From Salinimonas marina (GTDB lineage: Bacteria > Pseudomonadota > Gammaproteobacteria > Enterobacterales > Alteromonadaceae): a DNA stretch of 64,000 nt. Shown here piece by piece: positions 41,690 through 48,746 of this stretch (positions are counted from its first letter, which is position 1; each line of letters opens with the position of its first letter). A program made the position numbers and the translations under genes. The notes under the pieces are model-generated. The model ran no database searches. It saw only the letters and a program-made list of their open reading frames with translations, and was not told the origin of the DNA. Location: assembly GCF_015644725.1 (NCBI RefSeq), contig NZ_CP064795.1, forward strand, positions 2,230,501 through 2,294,500, read 5' to 3'.

Positions 41690-42507
41690 TTACCCTGGTA
41701 AAAGGACGTAAAAAGCAACTTGATAACCTGCTGGAAAGCGTCGAAAAAAGCACTATAAAACCCAAAGAAGTGGTTGTAGTGTGGATGGAAGAAGAACGTC
41801 TTGATAAAGACGAAGTCGGCGGTATTCCGTTACGTCAGGTGACGGTACCGGATGCCAAACTCCCCCTGGCAGAAGCCCGCAACCTGGGTTTTGAAACCGC
41901 CACCCAGCCCATTCTGGTGTTTCTGGATGTGGACTGTATCTGTAGTCCGGATTTGTTCGACTCGCTGATTCAGCGGGCGACCCCGCATACCATAGCGTCC
42001 GCGTCTGTGCGTTATCTTAACGAAGTTCCTGATCACGGCGATTACCTACAGCTTAAAGATCAGGCCATGGAACATCCCAAACGAGAAGCAGTGCCGTGTG
42101 ACGAACCGGTGGATCGCAAAAAATTCTGGTCACTGGCCTTTTGTATTCATCGCACCACCTTTAATGAAGCAGGTGGTTTTGACGAAAACTTTTTGGGTTA
42201 TGGCGGCGAAGATACCGATTTTGCGGAACGTTTTCATAATAAAGGCTCCAATCTGGTCTTTTCTCCTGAAAAAGTTTTGCATCAGTACCATACCAAGTAC
42301 GCCCCACCGGTCAATCATGTAAAAAGCATCTGTCACAATGCCAACTACTTTGCCCGGCAGCATAACTACCTGCCAATGTTTAGCTGGTTGCAGGCATTTG
42401 AAGAGTTGGGGCTGGTAAAAGTAGACGAAGAAAAGCATTCGGTGGAGTTTTTACGCGAGCCTACCGAACAGGAAATGCAAGAAACCCGCAGCGAACAACC
42501 TTATTAA
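41671..42507 (+). CDS. GT2 glycosyltransferase with galactosyltransferase-like C-terminal region
   Basis: A 278-residue GT-A enzyme. FSVITLVKGRKKQLDNLLES begins the Rossmann-like part, and VFLDVDCICSPDL holds the metal-binding DxD. The acceptor/donor segment GGFDENFLGYGGEDTDFAERFHNKG matches the Glyco_transf_7C region of beta-1,4-galactosyltransferase-like and chondroitin-type GT2 enzymes. It is soluble, with no C-terminal membrane helices. Last gene of the operon, followed by a terminator. Confidence 0.85.
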   Translation: MPPFSVITLVKGRKKQLDNLLESVEKSTIKPKEVVVVWMEEERLDKDEVGGIPLRQVTVPDAKLPLAEARNLGFETATQPILVFLDVDCICSPDLFDSLIQRATPHTIASASVRYLNEVPDHGDYLQLKDQAMEHPKREAVPCDEPVDRKKFWSLAFCIHRTTFNEAGGFDENFLGYGGEDTDFAERFHNKGSNLVFSPEKVLHQYHTKYAPPVNHVKSICHNANYFARQHNYLPMFSWLQAFEELGLVKVDEEKHSVEFLREPTEQEMQETRSEQPY

Positions 42508-42533
42508 TTTGGTTAATTAACTGAATGTAGCAG

Positions 42534-42560
42534 AGGCGCCTTAAACCGGCGCCTTTTTTA
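42534..42560 (+). terminator. Rho-independent terminator of the glycosyltransferase operon
   Basis: A stem AGGCGCC/GGCGCCT with a seven-base loop TTAAACC, followed by a T run, 27 bases after the last glycosyltransferase stop codon. Confidence 0.9.
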
Positions 42561-43095
42561 TGTTTGAGACTCTGTAAAGAGCAACTCTGCACGGGTGGTG
42601 GCCCTGGCAGGATCCTCTTTTACCCGAGTTATCATTACGTTAAGTTAATCTTTTTTGGTAGTGAGTGATCTTTAGCCGGTAAACTCTTCACGCTATTAGC
42701 GAAAATTGCATTGCAGATTTTGCAGCACTCTGCCCCCGTATAAATTAATCAATAAAAACAGAGATTTACCAGCATTTACTTTTTGGCATTGGTTTTGCTT
42801 AATCTATAGTAATTAATATTATACGAACAATACAAACTGCGTTAGTAATCTGAACAACGCCCAGATTTGTATATCAACGGAGAGTCTGATGGAAACCCTT
42901 TGCGCCCTTGCTTTTGCTTACCAGTGCATTTTACTAATGCGAAAGGCACCTGTTGTTAGTGCCGGTCTGCGCGCCCTGGGCTAATCTACACAGATTCTGG
43001 TAAAGCCAGGTCACTATAAAAGTTATCTGTCGTATCTGATTTTCGTCTCCCCTTTTATAATGTCCCTCGGCTTCTTTTCTCTAAAGGAGTCAGTT
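42561..43095. other. Intergenic region upstream of the GntA-like operon
   Basis: About 535 A/T-rich bases. The only likely coding item is the 31-residue ORF at 42889-42984. The rest shows no RNA gene or repeat that I can support. Promoters for the downstream operon are expected here. Confidence 0.4.
42889..42984 (+). CDS. Possible 31-residue leader peptide or small protein
   Basis: A short ORF with GGAGAG seven bases or less upstream of the ATG. The product has two cysteines, a hydrophobic N-terminal half (METLCALAFAYQCILLM) and a small basic remainder. It ends about 110 bases before the GntA-like gene. It could be a leader peptide or a small membrane protein, or a chance ORF. Confidence 0.3.
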   Translation: METLCALAFAYQCILLMRKAPVVSAGLRALG

Positions 43096-43776
43096 ATGCA
43101 ATCGTACCTGTCACAAACGGATGAAAACCTAAAGCAGTTCATTGCTGAAAAGAACTTTCCTTGTGTTGGGGCTAAAACAGCCCTTACTAAGGACCAGATT
43201 TCGGTGAATCAATATGGGACCCTGGACGACGAGTCAGAGAACACCGATATTCTGTCGGACCTTTATGCGTTTATTGAGCGCTTTGATATTGAAAAACACA
43301 TGTTTTCTTCATTTGTCTGCACCTTCGAGGGCCCCTGGGATCATACCGAACGCCAGTACGAACGCTTACTGTGGGCCAAGTTACAGCAGCTGCATGAGGT
43401 CGATAGCCGGTTGCATGGATGGGATAAAGCCGTCAGCCGCGATCCCGAGCATGATAACTTCAGCTTTAGTCTGGGCGAGCATGCTTTTTTTATTGTATGT
43501 CTGAATCCGGCCAGCCGTCGGCGCAGTCGTCGGTTTGAGTCCCCCACTATTGTGTTCAATCTGCATGAGCAGTTTGACAAGCTCAAGGACGAAGGCAAAT
43601 TTGAAGCCTTTCGCGATCATATTCGCAAACGTGACAGTGTTTTTTGCGGTTCAGATAATCCAATGCTGGGAAATCACGGTAGTGATTCTGAAGCCAAACA
43701 ATACAGCGGACGTTTGTTAGAAGAAAACTGGAAATGTCCGTTTCATCCTTCAACGGAGCAAACAACCCATGGATAA
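43096..43776 (+). CDS. gntA: YqcI/YcgG family protein, GntA-like haem-dependent N-hydroxylase homologue
   Basis: A 226-residue protein of the YqcI/YcgG family. The visible family motifs are FPCVGAKTAL near residue 20, FEGPWDHTERQYERLLWAKLQQLHEVD, HAFFIVCLNPASRRRSRRF, IVFNLHEQFDKLK, NPMLGNHGSDSEAKQYSGR and the final WKCPFH. The family includes GntA, the haem enzyme that N-hydroxylates a guanidine intermediate in cyanobacterial guanitoxin synthesis; other members are uncharacterised. The start at 43096 has AAGGAG upstream, while an ATG at 43060 has none. Its stop overlaps the DUF1989 gene by eight bases. The substrate here is unknown and toxin production is not implied. Confidence 0.8.
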   Translation: MQSYLSQTDENLKQFIAEKNFPCVGAKTALTKDQISVNQYGTLDDESENTDILSDLYAFIERFDIEKHMFSSFVCTFEGPWDHTERQYERLLWAKLQQLHEVDSRLHGWDKAVSRDPEHDNFSFSLGEHAFFIVCLNPASRRRSRRFESPTIVFNLHEQFDKLKDEGKFEAFRDHIRKRDSVFCGSDNPMLGNHGSDSEAKQYSGRLLEENWKCPFHPSTEQTTHG

Positions 43777-44350
43777 AATTGCCCCTCGTAGTGGCACCGC
43801 TTTTGAACTTCGCGCTGGCCAGAAGCTGAAAGTTATCGATCCTGAAGGCGAGCAGGTAGCCGACCTGTATGCCTTTAATAGCGCCAACCACAATGAATAT
43901 TTATCATCCGGCCGCTCTTTGGATTACAACGAAAGCCTGACCTTTAAAACCGGTTCAAAGCTGTACTCTAATCAAAGCAACGAGATGTTTGAGATTATCG
44001 AAGACACCGTGGAAGACCACGACTTTTTGCTAACACCTTGCAGTAAAGCAACCTTTCGCCACTTTTACCCGGACGAAGAGCCGGTGCCAGGCTGTCACGG
44101 CAATCTGGTAAGTGCTTTTGCCGAGTATGGTATTCCGGAGCATCTTATCAATACCACCTTCAACACCTTTATGAATGTGGCGGTAGACGAGAACGGCGAT
44201 CTGTCGGTATTACCGCCTAAAAGTAAAGCCGGTGATTACACCGTGTTTGAAGCAAAAATGGATATGGTGGTAGGACTTACCGCCTGCTCGGCCGGCGAGT
44301 CGAATAACTTTAGTTATAAACCAATCTGCTACGAAATTATCGAGGCCTGA
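43769..44350 (+). CDS. DUF1989 (urea carboxylase-associated) family protein
   Basis: A 193-residue protein of the DUF1989 family, whose members accompany urea carboxylase or guanidine-degrading genes. The opening APRSGTAFELRAGQKLKVIDPEGEQVADL and the conserved Cys-containing segments LLTPCSKATFRHF and PGCHGNLVSAF are visible. The Cys and His positions suggest a metal site. No urea carboxylase or permease is nearby. The eight-base overlap with the GntA-like gene implies that the two act together, perhaps on a guanidino or other nitrogen compound. Confidence 0.83.
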   Translation: MDKIAPRSGTAFELRAGQKLKVIDPEGEQVADLYAFNSANHNEYLSSGRSLDYNESLTFKTGSKLYSNQSNEMFEIIEDTVEDHDFLLTPCSKATFRHFYPDEEPVPGCHGNLVSAFAEYGIPEHLINTTFNTFMNVAVDENGDLSVLPPKSKAGDYTVFEAKMDMVVGLTACSAGESNNFSYKPICYEIIEA

Positions 44351-44374
44351 CATTTTTCAAAAGCGGCTTTCCGT

Positions 44375-44824
44375 TTAGCTTTTCCGGGTCCGGTTTAAAA
44401 TAACCGGCCCGGGGCCCTGAGCAGCTAAGTTGTCGTCAGGATTATACAACGGGCAGTTAGCCATCGATAAACATCCACATCCGATACACCCGGTCAGTGA
44501 TTTTCGCAGCCGGGTCAGCTTTTCAATCCGCGCATCTAGTTGAACCTGCCAGCCACTGGCCATCGCCTGCCATTGCTTGGCGCTGGGGGCAGCAAAGTCA
44601 GGTAGGGGCGCAAACGCCTGTGCTATTTCCTCAAGCGAAATCCCCAGTTGTTGAGCCGCTTTTATCAACGAAACCCGCCTTATGGCATCACGCCCGAAGC
44701 GGCGCTGGTTACCGGCATTGCGCGAGGCGTGAATTAAACCTTTTTGCTCATAAAAGTGAAGGGTAGAAACAGCGACGCCCGTGCGCCTGGCCACCTGCCC
44801 CACTGACATATTCTGCATTAACAA
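44375..44824 (-). CDS. soxR: Redox-sensitive transcriptional activator SoxR
   Basis: A 149-residue MerR-family activator. The N-terminal helix-turn-helix reads SVGQVARRTGVAVSTLHFYEQKGL. The [2Fe-2S] cluster is held by four Cys in CIGCGCLSMANC (Cys113, 116, 118, 124), the exact CX2CXCX5C spacing of SoxR. Oxidation of the cluster by redox-cycling agents switches on a promoter with an overlong spacer. Just upstream lies a matching SoxR-type site shared with a divergent small ORF; no soxS is present. Confidence 0.94.
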   Translation of the reverse strand: MLMQNMSVGQVARRTGVAVSTLHFYEQKGLIHASRNAGNQRRFGRDAIRRVSLIKAAQQLGISLEEIAQAFAPLPDFAAPSAKQWQAMASGWQVQLDARIEKLTRLRKSLTGCIGCGCLSMANCPLYNPDDNLAAQGPGPVILNRTRKS

Positions 44825-44834
44825 AAAATTCTTC

Positions 44835-44865
44835 TTTACCTCAACCTTACTTAAGGTTTTAGCAT
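44835..44865 (+). promoter_or_regulatory. SoxR-type promoter with operator between soxR and the 51-residue ORF
   Basis: The 18-bp dyad CCTCAACCTTACTTAAGG (44839-44856), read on the opposite strand, matches the E. coli soxS operator at 14 of 18 positions. On the plus strand it lies between a -35-like TTTACC (44835-44840) and a -10-like TAGCAT (44860-44865). The spacer is exactly 19 bases, the MerR-family hallmark. Both the flank and the spacing copy the E. coli soxS promoter. It points toward the 51-residue ORF. Confidence 0.82.
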
Positions 44866-44893
44866 CGTTTTGAACTTACCTCAACAGGAATCG

Positions 44894-45049
44894 ATGATGC
44901 TTAACTTAAACGTTATTACCAATACTAATATCCCTACTCCCGTTCAGACAATTCAGAACACGCGTAAATTCAAGCCGGTCAGAATCCGCTTTAAACACTA
45001 TGTAAAAGCATGGATGCAGCTAACCGCCAATACTATGCATATGAAATAG
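44894..45049 (+). CDS. 51-residue protein of unknown function, predicted SoxR target
   Basis: A short ORF starting ATGATG, with CAGGA upstream, about 29 bases after the predicted -10 of the SoxR-type promoter. The product begins MMLNLNVITNTNIPTPVQT and continues with a basic stretch (RKFKPVRIRFKHYVKAW). It has no cysteine and no clear membrane helix. I do not recognise it. A small hairpin (AGCCTT/AAGGCT) follows at about 45066-45081. Divergent from soxR, it occupies the place that soxS holds in enterics. Confidence 0.6.
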   Translation: MMLNLNVITNTNIPTPVQTIQNTRKFKPVRIRFKHYVKAWMQLTANTMHMK

Positions 45050-45180
45050 CATCTTAAAATTAGCAGCCTTTGCCAAGGCTGAAAATCTATTCACTTGCAG
45101 TGTTTTTAAGGCGTGCAGGAGCACGTCTTTTCTATTCTGCGAAAAGTAATGTGCCGCTATAGATTGATGCCAGAGAAGTT

Positions 45181-45268
45181 GTTTAAAGAGGACTGTTTAA
45201 AGAGGACAGTCACTTAACAGCCCTGTTTAAAGAGGATGACTTTAAAGAGGACAGTCACTTAACAGCCC
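45181..45268. repeat. Array of GTTTAAAGAGGACAGTCACTT-type repeats (left side of RAYT)
   Basis: Four units start at 45181, 45195, 45225 and 45240. Two are full (TTTAAAGAGGACAGTCACTT then AACAGCCC) and two are cut after AGAGGA. The core GGACAGTCACT is the reverse complement of the AGTGACTGTCC motif on the right side, so the arrays bracket the transposase in inverted orientation, as REP-like sequences do. Confidence 0.75.
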
Positions 45269-46408
45269 AAGGTACAGTTGGGTTTTGAACTAATTCGGGC
45301 ACAATAAAAACACGGTTCTCTCGTGTTTAGAAATCCATGCCCAGACCACGTAAATGCCTTATCAATTTGTCGGATACCCCATACTACCACTGTGTGTCTC
45401 GCTGTGTACGCAGAGCATTTTTATGTGGCGAGGATAAACAAACGGGTAAATCTTACGAACACCGTCGCCAATGGGTGGAAGACCGGCTATTATTTTTAGC
45501 TGATGTGTTGTGCGTAGATGTATGTGCCTATGCAGTGATGAGCAATCACACCCATCTGGTATTGCGCATCAACAAGGACAAAGCGGATGCGTTATCGGTA
45601 AAGGAGGTTATCCGTCGATGGCACAAGCTCTACAAAGGCATGCTTATAGCGCAGCGTTATGTTAACCCCGCTGAGTGCGATTCGCTGTCTGAGGCAGAAA
45701 CTGAAACGGTGAAAAACCTTGCTGAAGTGTATCGCAACCGATTGTTTGATATCAGCTGGTTTATGCGGCTGCTCAATGAATATATTGCGCGGCATGCGAA
45801 CAAGGAAGACGACTGTAAGGGCTGACTTTAAAGAGGACAGTCACTTAACAGCCCAAGGTACAGTTGGGTTTTGAACTAATTCGGGCACAATAAAAACACG
45901 GTTCTCTCGTGTTTAGAAATCCATGCCCAGACCACGTAAATGCCTTATCAATTTGTCGGATACCCCATACTACCACTGTGTGTCTCGCTGTGTACGCAGA
46001 GCATTTTTATGTGGCGAGGATAAACAAACGGGTAAATCTTACGAACACCGTCGCCAATGGGTGGAAGACCGGCTATTATTTTTAGCTGATGTGTTGTGCG
46101 TAGATGTATGTGCCTATGCAGTGATGAGCAATCACACCCATCTGGTATTGCGCATCAACAAGGACAAAGCGGATGCGTTATCGGTAAAGGAGGTTATCCG
46201 TCGATGGCACAAGCTCTACAAAGGCATGCTGATAGCGCAGCGTTATGTTAACCCCGCTGAGTGTGATTCGCTGTCTGAGGCAGAAACTGAAACGGTGAAA
46301 AACCTTGCTGAAGTGTATCGCAACCGATTGTTTGATATCAGCTGGTTTATGCGGCTGCTCAATGAATATATTGCGCGGCATGCGAACAACGAAGACGACT
46401 GTAAGGGC
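45237..46408 (+). repeat. 586-bp partial tandem duplication of RAYT gene and leader
   Basis: Unit 1 spans 45237-45822 and unit 2 spans 45823-46408. Each holds the GGACAGTCACTT repeat, the leader and the first 162 codons of the transposase. I counted three substitutions between the copies (near 45645/46231, 45678/46264 and 45804/46390). The junction creates an immediate TGA that ends copy 1. Confidence 0.9.
45337..45825 (+). pseudogene. Truncated duplicate of REP-associated tyrosine transposase
   Basis: Encodes the first 162 residues of the transposase whose complete copy starts at 45923, nearly identical in sequence, then runs into the repeat unit of the next copy and stops. It keeps the N-terminal PYYHCVSRCVRRAFLCG and the HUH motif in SNHTHLVL. 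It lacks the C-terminal region with the conserved [12 protein letters not shown], so it is probably inactive, although it could make a shortened product. Confidence 0.85.
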
Positions 46409-46873
46409 CACTTCTGGGAAGGACGGTTTAAGTCTCAGGCACTAATGGATGAAGCGTCACTTGCAGCCTGCATGGCGTATGTAGATTTAAATCCTGTGCG
46501 CGCCTGTTTAGCAAAATCACCGGAAGCATCTGCGCACACCAGTATACAAAAACGCATTCAGGCGGCAAAGTCCCGTCGACAACCCCGCAGGCTGCTTCAC
46601 TTTACAGGGGATCCCAAAGACAATATGCCCAACGGATTGCCTTTTCGTATCCATGATTACTTCGCACTCGTCGAACAAACCGGGCGTTCCTTTCATCCAA
46701 ATAAGCGTGGCAGGATAGAGGATACCGCCTCTCCTCTACTCGCCCGGGTTGGACTTGGGCATACCGATTGGAATACATTAGTCCGCGGAATTGAAACTGA
46801 ATTTAAAACCTCAGTAAGCATCGAAAAACTGATGTCGCATCGCAAAAGAAACCTGCAATACAATTCAGCTTAA
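45923..46873 (+). CDS. REP-associated tyrosine transposase (RAYT, Y1_Tnp family)
   Basis: A complete 316-residue HUH-type single-strand transposase. The His-x-His metal site is in AVMSNHTHLVLRI near residue 70. The C-terminal part has [31 protein letters not shown], characteristic of IS200-like RAYTs that process REP or BIME sequences. It is bracketed by inverted GGACAGTCACTT arrays, its presumed substrates. A degraded relative lies at 60930-61479. Confidence 0.9.
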   Translation: MPRPRKCLINLSDTPYYHCVSRCVRRAFLCGEDKQTGKSYEHRRQWVEDRLLFLADVLCVDVCAYAVMSNHTHLVLRINKDKADALSVKEVIRRWHKLYKGMLIAQRYVNPAECDSLSEAETETVKNLAEVYRNRLFDISWFMRLLNEYIARHANNEDDCKGHFWEGRFKSQALMDEASLAACMAYVDLNPVRACLAKSPEASAHTSIQKRIQAAKSRRQPRRLLHFTGDPKDNMPNGLPFRIHDYFALVEQTGRSFHPNKRGRIEDTASPLLARVGLGHTDWNTLVRGIETEFKTSVSIEKLMSHRKRNLQYNSA

Positions 46874-47412
46874 ATACCTCAATTTTTTTCAGCAACATCC
46901 TATAGCCCAATATGCGTCGTCCAATACTAGGCGCAACACTCTTGTACCCAGGCTTCTGATTAAAAAGCTATTTCCCTGTATTGAGCTATCGTTTTATCGT
47001 AATTCAGGCCAATACAGCGAGGCATTGACTTCGAAATGGTTGAGGCAAACCTGTACTACCTAAGAGTTAATCATAAATGCAAGAAGTGACTGTCCTATTC
47101 TTTAGTTTCCCTGTATTGAGCTATCGTTTTATCGTAATTCAGGCCAATACAGCGAGGCATTAACTTCGAAATGGTTGAGGCAAACCTGTACTACCTAAGA
47201 GTTAATCATAAATGCAAGAAGTGACTGTCCTATTCTTTTTCTCTTAAATGCAAGAAGTGACTGTCCTATTCTTTTTCTCTTTACAAACAGCGCCGGCCAA
47301 TGTGTGTGGCAGCGTAAAGCTCCCGATTCTGGCGTAGGCTATCGTCTGTCAGGTTAGCTGCAATAGTGCCAGTCAGACCATACGCCCTTACCTGCCACCC
47401 GCTTTTCAGATA
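46874..47412. repeat. Tandem repeats right of the RAYT: two 135-bp units and two 36-bp units
   Basis: The 135-bp unit beginning TTTCCCTGTATTGAGCTATC occurs at 46971-47105 and 47106-47240 with few differences. A 36-bp unit beginning AAATGCAAGAAGTGACTGTC overlaps its end and repeats at 47210-47245 and 47246-47281. Each carries AAGTGACTGTCC, the inverse of the left-side repeat core. The remaining 47282-47412 holds no gene that I can see. Confidence 0.85.
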
Positions 47413-48411
47413 TCAATACACATTAATATTATCTATCCAGTGCTGTTTTTGCGATTCAGGCAAAAAGCTGGCTTTGAAGCTGTTTATCAACAACTGCTTT
47501 AGCTGCGCCGTGTTCATACCTAGCGCGGCATGCAACTGCCGATAGTTTTCATTTAAATAACCACCAAAATAGGTCGGATCATCCGAGTTCACCGTGACCA
47601 GCATGCCGGCTTCCAGTAACTGTAAAATATTATGATGGTCCATTTTTTCGATGACCTTGAGCTTAAGATTGCTCAGCGGACACACCGTAAGAGGCAACTG
47701 CTGCTGAATTAAGTATTCCACCAGCTTTTGATCCTGCTGACAATTGACCCCGTGATCAATCCGGTCAACCTCAAGCAGTTTGATCGCTTGCCAGATATAA
47801 TCGGCCGGGCCCTCTTCCCCAGCATGCGCCACAACTTTTAACCCCAGCTCACGTACCCGGGCGAACACCCGCTCAAATTTTTCCGGAGGATGGCCCAGCT
47901 CTGAGCTATCCAGCCCGATGGCGGCAATCTGGTCGTAGTAGGGCCTGGCTTCTTCTAAGGTGCTAAAGGCGTCTGCTTCAGGCAGATGCCGCAAAAACGA
48001 CATGATAAGCAAGGTGCTCATACCCCACTGCTGTCTGGCTTGCGCAATCGCCCGCTCGAAGCCTGCCATAAACACCTCAAAACCAATGCCGCGCTCGGTA
48101 TGGGTCTGGGGGTCAAACATAATTTCAGCGTGCACGATGTTTTCTTGCCGGCATTTGTTTAAGTATGACCACATCAACTGGAAAAAGTCGTCTTCATCAC
48201 GCAGGACATCGGCGCCGGCGTAATACAAATCCAAAAAGCTCTGTAAATCTTCAAACTGATACGCCGCTTCAATTTCCGCCACACTTTGGTATGGCAGCAC
48301 CACCTGATGCTTATTCGCCAGCTGCCACATCAACGCTGGTTCCAGACTGCCTTCGATGTGCAAATGCAACTCTGCCTTAGGTAAACTTTGTATTAACTTT
48401 TCGATGGCCAT
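47413..48411 (-). CDS. add: Adenine deaminase (adenosine deaminase-like family)
   Basis: A 332-residue zinc amidohydrolase. Zinc and catalytic motifs: KAELHLHIEGSLEP, AHAGEEGP, RIDHGVNC and VNSDDPTYFGG. The segment IGLDSSELGHPPEKFERVF is typical of the adenine-specific subgroup (Aah1-like) rather than true adenosine deaminases, so adenine to hypoxanthine is the likely reaction. It is divergent from the purine permease and lies beside the xanthine-to-urate genes, which supports purine catabolism. Confidence 0.87.
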   Translation of the reverse strand: MAIEKLIQSLPKAELHLHIEGSLEPALMWQLANKHQVVLPYQSVAEIEAAYQFEDLQSFLDLYYAGADVLRDEDDFFQLMWSYLNKCRQENIVHAEIMFDPQTHTERGIGFEVFMAGFERAIAQARQQWGMSTLLIMSFLRHLPEADAFSTLEEARPYYDQIAAIGLDSSELGHPPEKFERVFARVRELGLKVVAHAGEEGPADYIWQAIKLLEVDRIDHGVNCQQDQKLVEYLIQQQLPLTVCPLSNLKLKVIEKMDHHNILQLLEAGMLVTVNSDDPTYFGGYLNENYRQLHAALGMNTAQLKQLLINSFKASFLPESQKQHWIDNINVY

Positions 48412-48746
48412 GGCTTGCCCCTCTAGCTTTAGCGAAAGTGCAACAACAAAAATATTTCGTCAACGGTTGCACCCGGAAGTGGCTTCGCGCACAATTGCGC
48501 CGCAACCCACCGCGCTTCGTTCTCGCTGCCTTGTCGTTTGATAGTGCTAGCATGCCACGAAAGCCGTTTTTGATAAAACTTTAAGTCAGTGTGCTTAGTC
48601 TTGCCATTATGGCAGGGTCACTTATAACCAGGCGATTATTAATCGCGGTGTTGGCCTGAAATAAGCGCAAACACAACCCGAATCCTGACTAGCTGGTCAG
48701 GTTCAGTGTGTATTCAGTAATATCAAAACGTGCCACGAGAGAACGC
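48412..48746. other. Divergent promoter region between adenine deaminase and purine permease
   Basis: About 335 bases. It contains the RutR-like palindrome at 48685-48700 and presumably promoters for both genes. No other gene or RNA is seen. Confidence 0.5.
48685..48700. promoter_or_regulatory. RutR-like operator upstream of the purine permease
   Basis: CTGACTAGCTGGTCAG matches the E. coli RutR consensus TTGACCA-N2-TGGTCAA at 11 of 14 fixed positions and extends to a CCTGAC/GTCAGG dyad. It lies 47 bases before the permease ATG. A similar site precedes xdhA. Confidence 0.6.

Noticed and set aside
43060..43095. An upstream ATG for the GntA-like gene
   Set aside because: The later ATG at 43096 has AAGGAG at the right distance, while the earlier one has none.
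43769..44350. Reading the DUF1989 gene as part of a urea carboxylase operon
   Set aside because: No urea carboxylase or allophanate hydrolase gene is present nearby, so only the family-level association can be stated.
45181..47281. A possible CRISPR array in the repeat-rich region
   Set aside because: The repeats are irregularly spaced, occur in both orientations and flank a transposase. There are no regular spacers and no cas genes.
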